64,000 nt of DNA from an uncultured Alphaproteobacteria bacterium (GCA_902576905.1 CACGWW010000001.1:185001-249000), one strand, 5' to 3'; shown: positions 35,361 to 44,452, counted from the first letter of the stretch. The notes: a model not told the origin generated them from the letters alone. Translations and numbers: made by a program.

Positions 35361-36740
35361 TTAGTCATTGTCACCCAAATACCAGTATAGATTTGTCATC
35401 AATAGAAGAGCATCTCTAAGTAATTTGATTGGTAAATGTTCATTAGGAGCATGTTGCGAACACTCCTTATATGAGTGTGGTATCCAAATTGTTGGAACGT
35501 TTAGAACGTCAGTAAAGCAATTATTCGGAAGGGAGCCAGCTAGGTTTGGGATCACATGAATTTTATCTCCGTGAAATTCCTCTAAAATGCCCTCAACTTT
35601 TTCCAACCAAATATTATTCAAATTAGTTCTTGTTGCTTCGAAATTTATGGCGTTATCCGTGATAATTTTTATATCTTCAAAACCATGTCGATCAAGATGG
35701 TCTCGTAGAGAGGAAATGATCTTGTCTGCATCAGTTCCGACAACAAATCTCAGCTGACATAATGCGTTTGCCGAAGGTTGAATTGCATTTACGGGTATAT
35801 TAATATCGCCTGAACCCAGAGCAAGAATAGAAAATGAGTTCCATCCAAATAGTTTTTCATTTGCAGACAGTTTAGGTTCCCCCCAATTTTCATCAATTTC
35901 TAAGGTTTCAGAAATAGTGGAAGGTAACAATTTCAAACGATCACGCACTTCTGCTGTAAGAGAAGTTGGTTTCCAATTCTCTATTAAAATTTTTCCATTT
36001 TTATCCGCAATAACACTCAACGCATGTGATAACCTGACGCCAGGATCTCTTAAAACGCCCCCCCAATTTCCTGAATGATGGGCACCCTCGCGGTATTTAA
36101 CTTCAAGTTCAAAGTTTATTGCTCCTCTTGAACCCAGAAACAAGGTCGGCACATCAATGGCGACCCTAGGACCATCTGAAGCAATTAAGACATCAGATTT
36201 CAGATAGTCTTTGTGCTGCTCGCAAAGTTCAAATAGCCCTGGCGAACCAATTTCTTCACCCATTTCAAAAATAACTTTTAGATTAAACCCAAGTTTTTTG
36301 CGCGTTTTTAAAATAGAACGCAGCGCTAGTAAATTTATCAGGTGTTGACCTTTGTTATCGGCGACGCCTCTGCCATAAATTTTTTCGCCAATGATTTTTA
36401 ATTCATTCGGGCATATTCCATCATTCCACTGCCCTTGTTGTAACGGGACTGTATCCCCATGTCCGTATAGAAGTATTGTTTTTAATTTAGGTGACTCTAT
36501 TCTCGTTCCAATTAAAAACGGTGGGCAATTTTTAATAGGGTTATCAATAATTTTTGTTTGGATACCCAACTCCACCAAAATTCCTAAGAGTCCTTTAGAG
36601 TAGTAATTCGTCAAGTCATCGTTAGACATAGAATTTTTACTATCTGTGACGAGGCTTACTAAGCTAGATAGCTTTGTAATAAATTCACCATCAGAGAATA
36701 AATTTTCAGATTTTTCTAGGGCTCGATCGAGTAAAGTCAT
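35361..36740 (-). CDS. M20 family metallopeptidase
   Basis: A 459-residue zinc exopeptidase of the ArgE/DapE/CPG2 group. Metal ligands are seen in LYGHGDTVP, GRGVADNKGQ and EMGEEIGSPG, and the dimerisation domain carries the REGAHHSGNWGG loop. The C-terminal HAPNEHLP contains the last metal-binding His. The exact substrate is unknown; with an oligopeptide importer adjacent, imported dipeptides are likely. It is divergent from the binding-protein gene across 122 nt. Confidence 0.88.
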   Translation of the reverse strand: MTLLDRALEKSENLFSDGEFITKLSSLVSLVTDSKNSMSNDDLTNYYSKGLLGILVELGIQTKIIDNPIKNCPPFLIGTRIESPKLKTILLYGHGDTVPLQQGQWNDGICPNELKIIGEKIYGRGVADNKGQHLINLLALRSILKTRKKLGFNLKVIFEMGEEIGSPGLFELCEQHKDYLKSDVLIASDGPRVAIDVPTLFLGSRGAINFELEVKYREGAHHSGNWGGVLRDPGVRLSHALSVIADKNGKILIENWKPTSLTAEVRDRLKLLPSTISETLEIDENWGEPKLSANEKLFGWNSFSILALGSGDINIPVNAIQPSANALCQLRFVVGTDADKIISSLRDHLDRHGFEDIKIITDNAINFEATRTNLNNIWLEKVEGILEEFHGDKIHVIPNLAGSLPNNCFTDVLNVPTIWIPHSYKECSQHAPNEHLPIKLLRDALLLMTNLYWYLGDND

Positions 36741-36862
36741 TAAAAAGCTTTGTTAAATACAGACATATTAAAGTTAACTTTGCGACAGTTAAAAAAAAAA
36801 CTATAGACACTAAAACCTAACAAGCCTAGCCTTTTTATTATTATGATTTTTAGGAGGTAAAT

Positions 36863-38425
36863 ATGAACTTTTTTAATTTAGCAAAGCTGTTTTCAGTTGC
36901 CCTTATCGCGGCAACGGCTGCAAATGCTGAAAACGTCCTTCGTTGGACAAGCCAAGGAGACGCATTGACTATGGACCCTCATTCCCAAAATGAGAGTCCG
37001 ACAATTGCATTCAATGGACAAATATACGAGGCACTAGTTGCTCGTGATATTGAAATGAACCTTGTTCCAGAATTAGCAGAAAGCTGGACAGCTTCACCAG
37101 ATGGGTGGACCTTCAAACTACGTCAAGGAGTGAAATTTCATGATGGTGCTAACTTTACAGCAGAAGACGTTGTTTTTTCATTCAATAGAGCGCTTGAAGA
37201 GTCTTCTGATTATAAAGAGCAAGTAAAAACTGTTGCTAAAATTGAAGTGATTGATGACTTTACAGTGAAACTCGTTACTGATGGAGCAAATCCAATTCTT
37301 CCCAACACACTAACAAATGTATACATTATGGATAGTGGTTGGGCAAAAGCTAATGGAGTTGAAAAACCACAGGATTTTGCGGCAGAAGAAGAAACGTTTT
37401 CTGTACGAAATTCTAATGGAACTGGACCATTTATGCTTACAAGTAGAGCACCAGAAGAGCTTTCCGTGCTTACCCGTAATTCAAATTGGTGGGGAAACTC
37501 TATGTTTCCTGGAAATGTTGATCGCATAGAGTACAGACCGATTAAAAATGCTGCAACCCGCGTTGCTGCATTATTATCTGGTGAAGTAGATTTCGTATTG
37601 GATGCTCCTTTACAGGATTTAAAGCGAATTGAAGCTACAGATGGTCTAACGACAAAAACTGTTGCGCAAGTTCGTTCTATTTTCTTTGGTATGGACCAAG
37701 GCGTCGATGAATTACGAAGTTCAAACATCAAAGGAAAAAATCCGTTTAGAGATATAAGAGTTAGAGAAGCATTCAATCTTGCAATAGATAAAGATGCCAT
37801 TCAGAGAGTTGTTATGGACGGATTATCATTTCCTACCGGTATTATTACACCGCCAGGTGTGTTAGGAAATACCCCTGAACTCGATAAGCAGTACGGTTTC
37901 GATTTAGGCAAAGCTAAAAGCTTAATGGAACAAGCAGGTTATGCAGATGGGTTTGAAATTCAGCTCGATTGTCCAAATAACCGCTATAATAACGATGAAA
38001 AAATCTGTCAAGCCGCTGTTGCGATGTTAGCGAAAATTGGAGTTAAAGTGAACCTAGACGCTATACCAAAAGCACAGCACTTCCCAAAGATTCAAAAAAG
38101 AACCTCCGACTTTTACATGTTAGGATGGGGTGTGTCCACGTTAGATAGCCACTACGTTTTCTCCTACCTGTTTGACGGAGAGGGATCATGGAACGGTATT
38201 GGTTACAATAATGCTAGAGTAAATGAAATTACCAAGCTGATTGAGACAGAAACTGATATTCCAAAGCGTACGGCTCTAATAGATGAAGCTTGGCAAATAA
38301 TTAAAAAAGAGATGCCATATCTGCCTATTCACCACCAGGTACTTGGCTGGAGCATGAAAGATAATGTTGATGTGCCAATTGCTGCGGACGACCATTTAAG
38401 ACCACGCTATGTAGTCTTCAAATAA
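36863..38425 (+). CDS. Peptide ABC transporter substrate-binding protein
   Basis: A 520-residue family 5 extracellular solute-binding protein (DppA/OppA type). Signal peptide with cleavage after ANA at residue 21. Family landmarks: LTMDPH, YEALVARD, PELAESWTASPDGWTFKLRQGVKFHDG and the C-terminal PYLPIHHQ. An AGGAGG lies 8 nt before the ATG. Probable substrates are dipeptides or oligopeptides, given the two flanking peptidases. A terminator-like hairpin separates it from the permease genes, the usual way to make binding protein in excess. Confidence 0.9.
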   Translation: MNFFNLAKLFSVALIAATAANAENVLRWTSQGDALTMDPHSQNESPTIAFNGQIYEALVARDIEMNLVPELAESWTASPDGWTFKLRQGVKFHDGANFTAEDVVFSFNRALEESSDYKEQVKTVAKIEVIDDFTVKLVTDGANPILPNTLTNVYIMDSGWAKANGVEKPQDFAAEEETFSVRNSNGTGPFMLTSRAPEELSVLTRNSNWWGNSMFPGNVDRIEYRPIKNAATRVAALLSGEVDFVLDAPLQDLKRIEATDGLTTKTVAQVRSIFFGMDQGVDELRSSNIKGKNPFRDIRVREAFNLAIDKDAIQRVVMDGLSFPTGIITPPGVLGNTPELDKQYGFDLGKAKSLMEQAGYADGFEIQLDCPNNRYNNDEKICQAAVAMLAKIGVKVNLDAIPKAQHFPKIQKRTSDFYMLGWGVSTLDSHYVFSYLFDGEGSWNGIGYNNARVNEITKLIETETDIPKRTALIDEAWQIIKKEMPYLPIHHQVLGWSMKDNVDVPIAADDHLRPRYVVFK

Positions 38426-38439
38426 AATTATCAATATTA

Positions 38440-38467
38440 GGGGTGCCCTTTTTATGGCACCCCTTTT
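38440..38467 (+). terminator. Hairpin after the binding-protein gene
   Basis: Stem GGGGTGCC/GGCACCCC with an 8-nt loop followed by TTTTA. It lies 15 nt after the stop and would end most transcripts while letting some read into the permease genes. Confidence 0.8.
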
Positions 38468-38480
38468 ATAAAAAGGTCTC

Positions 38481-39452
38481 ATGTTTTATTTTATTCTTAA
38501 TCGGTTAGCCCAGGCTCTTTTGGTAATGGCAGTTGTTTCAGCCATCAGCTTTTCGTTGTTTAATTTTGTTGGCGATCCCGTTAATAATATGGTTGGGCAA
38601 GACGCAACCAGAGAACAAAGAATTGAAATTAGGCAACAACTTGGATTAGATGATCCAATTCTGGTACAATATCAGAGGTTTATGCTTAATGTTGTAAAAG
38701 GGGATTTTGGACTTTCATACCGAATTAAACAGCCAGTAAGTCAATTAATATTAGAGAGGCTGCCAGCAACACTAGAGTTGGTTTTTGCTTCAGCCGTCAT
38801 CGCTGTGTTCATAGGGATCGTTCTTGGTGTATATACAGGTATCCGACGTTATTCTTGGGTAAGTAAGATAATAATGAGCGTTAGTCTAATAGGTGTAAGC
38901 TTACCGACCTTCATCATCGGTATAGGTCTGATTTATCTTTTCGCGGTGTATCTACGATGGTTGCCTTCTTCTGGTAGAGCGGGAGTAATTGAACTAGGTG
39001 GGTGGAAAACATCCTTACTCACTGTCGATGGATGGAGGTCAATAATTTTACCGGCAGTCACATTGTCGCTTTTCCAGCTCACAATGATTTTGAGGCTTGT
39101 TAGAGCAGAAATGCTGGAAGTGATGAGATCAGATTATATAAAGTTTGCGAGAGCTCGGGGGTTAGCGAACAGAGCTATTCATTTCGGGCATGCTCTGCGT
39201 AACACACTTGTTCCTGTAATAACAATAATTGGCTTAAATATCGGGGGACTTATAGCCTATTCCGTTATCACGGAAACGGTTTTTCAGTGGCCAGGAACTG
39301 GTTTGATGTTTATCCAAGCAGTAGATTTTGTGGACGTGCCTATAATGGCAGCCTATTTAATTTTCGTTGCTTTGCTTTTTGTTGTGATAAATCTTATAGT
39401 CGACATTCTTTACTTTATTGTTGACCCCCGGATAAGACGCGGAGGATCATAA
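38481..39452 (+). CDS. Peptide ABC transporter permease (DppB type)
   Basis: A 323-residue inner-membrane protein with about six membrane helices. Family signs are the N-terminal DPVNNMVGQDATREQ and the EAA loop DYIKFARARGLANRAIHFGHALRNTLVPV, which contacts the ATPase. It is followed after 1 nt by the second permease gene. Confidence 0.92.
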   Translation: MFYFILNRLAQALLVMAVVSAISFSLFNFVGDPVNNMVGQDATREQRIEIRQQLGLDDPILVQYQRFMLNVVKGDFGLSYRIKQPVSQLILERLPATLELVFASAVIAVFIGIVLGVYTGIRRYSWVSKIIMSVSLIGVSLPTFIIGIGLIYLFAVYLRWLPSSGRAGVIELGGWKTSLLTVDGWRSIILPAVTLSLFQLTMILRLVRAEMLEVMRSDYIKFARARGLANRAIHFGHALRNTLVPVITIIGLNIGGLIAYSVITETVFQWPGTGLMFIQAVDFVDVPIMAAYLIFVALLFVVINLIVDILYFIVDPRIRRGGS

Positions 39453-39453
39453 A

Positions 39454-40386
39454 TTGGAAAAATTAGACCAATTAAAATCTCGTTGGAAGCGATTTCTAGA
39501 CAATGATATTGTCTATTCTTTTTTTACTACGCCAGGAGCTATAATAGCAGCATGCATCACTTTTATAGCGATTACCGCTGCTTTTGCAGCACCTTTAATT
39601 GCACCATATAATCCGTTTGATCCTGCACAGATTTCTTTATGGGATGGGAAACTTCCTCCAGCCTGGGCAGATGGAGGATCGTCTGCATACCTTCTTGGAA
39701 CGGACAATCAAGGACGTGACATGCTTTCGACCATTCTTTACGGTGGACGCATTTCAATTCTTGTTGGCATAGCAGCTGTTTTTTTAGGAATGTTGCTAGG
39801 AGTAACCTTAGGGGTGATTTCAGGATATTTTGGAGGCTTTACAGACACAATTATTATGCGAATAGCGGATGTGCAACTTACTATCCCGGGGATTTTAGTT
39901 GCAATACTCATTAATGGGATTGGTAGAGCAGCCCTGCCTCTAGAATTACGCGAGGAGTTTGCAATCTATGTTGTGATTGTCGCTATTGGGCTTACAGATT
40001 GGCCTCAGTTTGCAAGAGTTGCACGAGGCGCTACACTTGTGGAGGCTGAAAAAGAATATGTTCAGGCAGCTAAGCTCATTGGATTGCCAAAATTTACAAT
40101 AATTCTGCGACATATTTTACCAAATACACTTCGCCCTGTCCTCGTTATCGCCACTATCGGTCTCGCACTTGCGATTATTGCGGAGGCAACTTTAAGTTTT
40201 CTTGGCCAAGGTATACCACCAACCACACCATCGCTAGGTACCCTTATAAGGGTAGGAAATGAATTCCTTTTCTCTGGACTTTGGTGGATTACTCTTTTTC
40301 CAGCTATTGCTCTAATAATATTGGTTTTTTCTGTTAATTTATTAGGGGACTGGATGCGAGATGCACTCAATCCAAAATTACGATGA
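39454..40386 (+). CDS. Peptide ABC transporter permease (DppC type)
   Basis: A 310-residue inner-membrane protein that pairs with the DppB-type permease. It starts with TTG one base after the previous stop. Landmarks: LGTDNQGRDMLSTILYGGRISI and the EAA loop VQAAKLIGLPKFTIILRHILPNTL, then LSFLGQGIPP. It overlaps the ATPase gene by 4 nt. Confidence 0.92.
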   Translation: MEKLDQLKSRWKRFLDNDIVYSFFTTPGAIIAACITFIAITAAFAAPLIAPYNPFDPAQISLWDGKLPPAWADGGSSAYLLGTDNQGRDMLSTILYGGRISILVGIAAVFLGMLLGVTLGVISGYFGGFTDTIIMRIADVQLTIPGILVAILINGIGRAALPLELREEFAIYVVIVAIGLTDWPQFARVARGATLVEAEKEYVQAAKLIGLPKFTIILRHILPNTLRPVLVIATIGLALAIIAEATLSFLGQGIPPTTPSLGTLIRVGNEFLFSGLWWITLFPAIALIILVFSVNLLGDWMRDALNPKLR

Positions 40387-42086
40387 CCAATCTTCTTGAA
40401 ATCAATAATCTCAGTGTAGATTTCCCTTCACGCAGAGGGCAAGTCTCAGCTGTAAATAAGGTCTCACTTGCGGTCGCTAAGGGTGAGGTCCTAGGTTTGG
40501 TAGGAGAAAGCGGTGCTGGCAAGTCAACTGTAGGCAATTCTGTTATAAATCTTTTAGAACCCCCCGGTATTATTTCAGGAGGTGAAATTATTTTTGATGG
40601 AACACGAATAGATCAATTATCTAACGAGGAAATGAGAAAGTTAAGAGGAACAAAAATAGGTACTATTTTTCAAGATCCTCAGACTTCATTAAACCCACTC
40701 ATGACTATTGGCAAACAGTTATCAGAAACACTTATTGAAACTTTGAAAATTTCTGGAGCATCCGCTCGAGAGAAATCAATTGAGCTACTTGACTCAGTTG
40801 GCATCCCAGATCCTGAACCACGTTTAAACGCCTACCCTCATCAATTTTCCGGCGGAATGCGGCAACGAGTTGTTATTGCTCTTGCGTTGGCAGGTGACCC
40901 TGACTTAATAATTGCAGATGAACCTACTACTGCGTTAGATGTATCGATCCAAAAACAAATTTTGGATCTAATGAAATCGCTGTGTAAGCAGCGCAACTTA
41001 GGGGTTATAATTGTAACTCACGATATAGGAGTTATAGCAGAGATCGCTGATCGGGTCGCGGTAATGTATAACGGACAACTTGTTGAGCAGGGAGAAGTAA
41101 CTCAGGTTCTTCAAAAGCCAAAACATGACTATACAAAAAGTTTAATATCTGCAGTACCTAGTGGAGATCAAAAGCTTCATCGGTTTACTGTTGTTGACTA
41201 CATTGATGGATCAACAGAAAAAGTTACTCTCGAAAATGTAAGCGATCACTGGCTTTCAAGAAATAAACCCTCCAATACCCATGATATAGCTGTTTCCGTA
41301 AAAAATTTATCAATTGAATTTTCTATTCGGAAGGCTTTATTTCGCAAAAATCGTATTTCATTAAAAGCTGTGGATGATGTATCGATTGAGATAAAGACAG
41401 GTGAAAGTTTTGGATTAGTAGGAGAGAGCGGGTCAGGAAAAAGCACTCTCGCCCGTCTAATTGCAGGATTATATACACCAAAATCAGGTGATATTGATAT
41501 ATTCGGCCATAACGTTTTGCAGAAAACCAAAAAAACTAAAACCTCTCTAATAAGGAGAAAAATGCAAATGATTTTTCAAGATCCATATTCTTCTCTAAAT
41601 TCTAGGATGACCGTTGAAGATATAGTATCTGAACCAATTCGTTTTCATCGATCAACTAGAAATCAAAGTGAAACAGCCGTAGTTGTACGAGATTTGATCT
41701 CTTTTGTTGGCATGCCAAGCACCTCTCTTAGAAAATACCCACATGAGTTTTCTGGTGGTCAGAGACAAAGGATTTCAATCGCTAGAGCACTTGCATCAAG
41801 ACCAGAAATCCTTATTTGTGATGAGCCAACCTCAGCATTAGACGTCTCAGTGCAAGCTAACATATTAAATTTATTAAAAGATTTACAAGAGGAATTAACT
41901 CTTACAATGCTATTTATTTCGCACGATTTACCTGTAATCAGACAAATGTGTGATCGAGTTGCCGTGATGCAAAATGGTCGAATATGTGAAATAGCAGAAA
42001 CAGATACGCTATTTGACCACCCGAATCATGAATATAGCAAACATCTTTTGGGCTTAATGCCCAGAATGGATTTATTTCGACTTTAA
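40383..42086 (+). CDS. Fused double ATPase of the peptide ABC transporter (DppD-DppF)
   Basis: A 567-residue protein with two complete ABC ATPase domains in one chain. Domain 1 has Walker A GESGAGKST near residue 40, signature FSGGMRQR and Walker B LIIADEP; domain 2 has GESGSGKST near residue 350, FSGGQRQR and LICDEPTSALD. Each domain ends with the oligopeptide ATPase C-terminal extension (LISAVPSG; LLGLMPRM). It energises uptake through the two permeases. Fused forms are known in alphaproteobacteria. Confidence 0.93.
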   Translation: MTNLLEINNLSVDFPSRRGQVSAVNKVSLAVAKGEVLGLVGESGAGKSTVGNSVINLLEPPGIISGGEIIFDGTRIDQLSNEEMRKLRGTKIGTIFQDPQTSLNPLMTIGKQLSETLIETLKISGASAREKSIELLDSVGIPDPEPRLNAYPHQFSGGMRQRVVIALALAGDPDLIIADEPTTALDVSIQKQILDLMKSLCKQRNLGVIIVTHDIGVIAEIADRVAVMYNGQLVEQGEVTQVLQKPKHDYTKSLISAVPSGDQKLHRFTVVDYIDGSTEKVTLENVSDHWLSRNKPSNTHDIAVSVKNLSIEFSIRKALFRKNRISLKAVDDVSIEIKTGESFGLVGESGSGKSTLARLIAGLYTPKSGDIDIFGHNVLQKTKKTKTSLIRRKMQMIFQDPYSSLNSRMTVEDIVSEPIRFHRSTRNQSETAVVVRDLISFVGMPSTSLRKYPHEFSGGQRQRISIARALASRPEILICDEPTSALDVSVQANILNLLKDLQEELTLTMLFISHDLPVIRQMCDRVAVMQNGRICEIAETDTLFDHPNHEYSKHLLGLMPRMDLFRL

Positions 42087-42133
42087 ACGAAAATTTTTAG
42101 AGGATTTTTGAGCTTAATAAGAGGTAAAAAGGA

Positions 42134-42218
42134 TATGTGGGTAAAGAGATTATCTGGTAAAATATGTTCAAGATAACAATGGTTTACAGAAGAGTATGGC
42201 AGAGGGTCAATCCATAAC
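42134..42218 (+). repeat. Repeat C: 85-nt unit with degenerate core
   Basis: Begins TATGTGGGTAAAGAGATTAT and continues like B and D, matching B at 66 of 85 positions by hand count. Its end has drifted (TCAATCCATAAC) so the tRNA-end copy is no longer intact, and the second arm site 12 nt upstream is not recognisable. Confidence 0.75.
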
Positions 42219-42305
42219 CGTTAAGCTATCTGTAAAGACTTTAATCCGTTATAAAATAAATAATGTTTTCAATGTGCTGATTTGATACAGCAGAAATCAT
42301 TTCTA

Positions 42306-42911
42306 TCAGTTTTTTTGGCATACAAGGGCTATAAATGTCCCAACTAAAGAAGCACCCAAGTGTCCCTGCCACAGTATAGATACGGGCAGTATTGCAGAGA
42401 ACGCATAAAAATATAAAATATGCGCAAAGATAAAAATTAATAAAACATACATCATCTGATTAACTGAACGCTTCCTCCTTAATCTTTTTATCAATTCTTC
42501 ACTCAGAACAAACGCTAATAAACCAAAAGATGCACAGTTAGCTCCTATCAACGGCACTGGACTAGTGGGTTCGAGGAAATAGTAAAAAGTTGCCCCACCA
42601 AGAATGGATAGAAAAAATATCAAAAATGTTAGGTTGTCTTTTCCTAACTTTCTCAGAATTTTTCCTAGCAAAAACAGAGCTATAACATTTATTAATAAGT
42701 GGATTGCGTTCGAATGAATAAATCCATAAGAAATAAACATGAGATATTTTTGGAAAAAAAATACCTCTTTGTATGGACGTGTCAAATCCAATGGAGCGAA
42801 TGAGAAATAAAAGACAGCGCTTTGCCTATAGCTAGGTCCCAAGACAAGTAACAATATTTCAATAGCGGTGATCACTAATATAAAGAGCGATGTGCGTTGT
42901 GATAGGGTCAT
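42306..42911 (-). CDS. Rhomboid-family membrane protein, catalytic Ser missing
   Basis: A 201-residue protein with six membrane helices. The rhomboid fold is shown by GFIHSNAIHLLIN (residues 63-75, with the two histidines and Asn of helix 2) and by WQGHLGASLVG, where His184 matches the catalytic histidine of helix 6. The G-x-S-G motif, however, reads GANCASFG at 123-130: Asn125 stands in place of the nucleophilic Ser. It is therefore probably a proteolytically inactive rhomboid. It lies in the C-D cassette, divergent from the fasciclin gene. Confidence 0.8.
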   Translation of the reverse strand: MTLSQRTSLFILVITAIEILLLVLGPSYRQSAVFYFSFAPLDLTRPYKEVFFFQKYLMFISYGFIHSNAIHLLINVIALFLLGKILRKLGKDNLTFLIFFLSILGGATFYYFLEPTSPVPLIGANCASFGLLAFVLSEELIKRLRRKRSVNQMMYVLLIFIFAHILYFYAFSAILPVSILWQGHLGASLVGTFIALVCQKN

Positions 42912-43089
42912 AGAGTAGTAATTCTAAAATAATTTGGACAGATTAGGTCGAGAAGATAAAATAATTTTTTTCAAGTTACAATTTGACGCAAATTTTCCGC
43001 ATTATTTAGATATCTAATCTGCATTTTTTTCAATTGAAACCTTTAAGACTAACAATATTTCTTGGCTTCGATAATTGAAAGGAAATTGA

Positions 43090-43578
43090 ATGAAAAAATT
43101 TAGTATAGTCTTATTTTTTGTAGCGTCATTATTTACTGGCCTTACCAGCATTGGACACGCAGGAGGGCATTTGCCTGATTTAGTTGAAACAGCTGTAAAA
43201 GGTGGAAAGTTCAAAACTTTGGTAACTGCAGTAGAGGCTGCTGGTCTTGTAGAGACATTGAAAGGCAAAGGTCCATTTACAGTGTTTGCACCAACAGATG
43301 AGGCATTTGCAAAGATAGACTCAGCAACACTGAATGATCTATTAAAACCAGAAAATAAGGAAAAGCTTATTGCAATTTTAACTTATCATGTTGTAGCAGG
43401 TAAGGTTATGTCGTCTGATATAAAAGGCGATATGGAGGCGCCAACAGTAAACGGCAAGTCTCTCTCGATAAAGTTAATGAGCGGAAAAGTAATGATAAAT
43501 GATGCCGCTGTAGTAGTACCAGATGTCAATGCAGACAATGGAGTGATACACATCATTGATACAGTTTTGCTTCCATAG
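43090..43578 (+). CDS. Secreted fasciclin (FAS1) domain protein
   Basis: A 162-residue exported protein: signal peptide to about residue 24 (GHA), then one FAS1 domain with the H1 motif [17 protein letters not shown] and the H2 part [16 protein letters not shown] at the end, plus the central YH ([10 protein letters not shown]). FAS1 domains mediate weak adhesion outside the cell. A strong terminator follows. Adjacent to the rhomboid gene but on the opposite strand. Confidence 0.92.
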   Translation: MKKFSIVLFFVASLFTGLTSIGHAGGHLPDLVETAVKGGKFKTLVTAVEAAGLVETLKGKGPFTVFAPTDEAFAKIDSATLNDLLKPENKEKLIAILTYHVVAGKVMSSDIKGDMEAPTVNGKSLSIKLMSGKVMINDAAVVVPDVNADNGVIHIIDTVLLP

Positions 43579-43586
43579 TCATTTAT

Positions 43587-43620
43587 GGCTTGATCAACTT
43601 AGGTTGATCAAGCCAATTTT
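43587..43620 (+). terminator. Terminator of the fasciclin gene
   Basis: A 12-bp perfect stem GGCTTGATCAAC/GTTGATCAAGCC with loop TTAG, followed by AATTTT, 8 nt after the stop codon. Confidence 0.85.
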
Positions 43621-43636
43621 CACAAAACAATTTGAA

Positions 43637-43733
43637 TTTGTCTAAAGATTTGTAGGTGGCTAGATTATCTGGTAAAATATAGACGTGATAACATAGGCTT
43701 ATAGAGGAACGTGACAGAGGGCCTATCCGCCAT
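43637..43733 (+). repeat. Repeat D: arm pair, 85-nt unit and tRNA-end copy
   Basis: TTTGTCT (43637) and TTTGTAGG (43649) are 12 nt apart. The 85-nt unit ends CCTATCCGCCAT, one base different from the tRNA-Ser end. It matches B at 68 of 85 positions by hand count. It is the last copy I can see and marks the probable right end of the island. Confidence 0.8.
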
Positions 43734-43802
43734 GATACAAGAATCTACAAAAGCCGCTCTTTCTATGAGTGGAAGAAAAAACAAACGTTTTATTTAAGTG
43801 AT

Positions 43803-44219
43803 TTGGCTAGAGAGTATAAATATAAGGTAGAAAAATCGTTTATTGATTTTAATGGCCATCTAGCAGAATTTGGTTATTACTATTATGGTGTCAATGGGTT
43901 AAGAAAACTTTGTGAAGATAAAGGCTGCACTCCAAAGCTTTACGAAGAACTGGAGATTGGTCCCATTACCTTTCAAACAACAGTATCTTTTAAAAGGGAG
44001 GTTCGAGAGAACTCAATGATTATTGTAAATCCGAGAATTACTTCAATGTCAGAAGATTGCAAAAAGTGGTCTAGTCAATCTGATATTATGAATGAAAGGC
44101 GGGAACTTTGCGCTTCAATCGTCAGTAATGGAGCATTCATGGACCACGTGAGCAGAAAGGTGGCCCCGCCTCCAAAAGAATTACAAGAAAAATGGAAATT
44201 ATTATTAGAAATCGACTAA
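43803..44219 (+). CDS. Hotdog-fold acyl-CoA thioesterase-like protein
   Basis: A 138-residue 4HBT-type hotdog protein, of the group that includes betainyl-CoA and related thioesterases. The strand-helix entry FIDFNGHLAEFGYYYYG carries the family's D-x-N-G-H motif at about residues 15-19. The chosen start is a TTG. The same frame remains open back into repeat D at 43731 without an ATG, so the gene begins immediately at the repeat boundary, and its own promoter or original start may have been lost when the neighbouring segment arrived. Confidence 0.65.
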   Translation: MAREYKYKVEKSFIDFNGHLAEFGYYYYGVNGLRKLCEDKGCTPKLYEELEIGPITFQTTVSFKREVRENSMIIVNPRITSMSEDCKKWSSQSDIMNERRELCASIVSNGAFMDHVSRKVAPPPKELQEKWKLLLEID

Positions 44220-44452
44220 AAAATCTCCGACCTTTTATGTAAACCAAAAATAACAAAGTATACAAAATATTTTAATACAGAGAGCCTTCTTCCCAGACAT
44301 AGTTGCGTAAAATATAAAACACTTGCGGGTGAAAAATTATTCTTGAATAATCTACACCAATAATTAATTAGTATGGGCATTGGGAAGATAAACAGGAATC
44401 TTCGCCCCTGTTTGTTTAGATAGTGCGTTTATAATCGGAAAGGAAAAACCAG

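Larger units (their letters stand above)
21549..43733. mobile_element. Integration island at tRNA-Ser(GCT)
   Basis: From the tRNA-Ser end to 43733 the window is a chain of foreign or moveable segments. It holds two P4-type integrases, two excisionase-like proteins and two terminase-small-subunit-like proteins at the left. To the right are cassettes without integrases, separated by related repeat sequences that resemble attachment-site arms. The last repeat ends at 43733. The extent is an inference from the repeats; the right boundary could lie further on. Confidence 0.75.

Noticed and set aside
27350-43733. The short repeated words could be a CRISPR array.
   Set aside because: Units are far apart (1-8 kb), of 85 nt or shorter, with genes between them and no regular spacers or cas genes.
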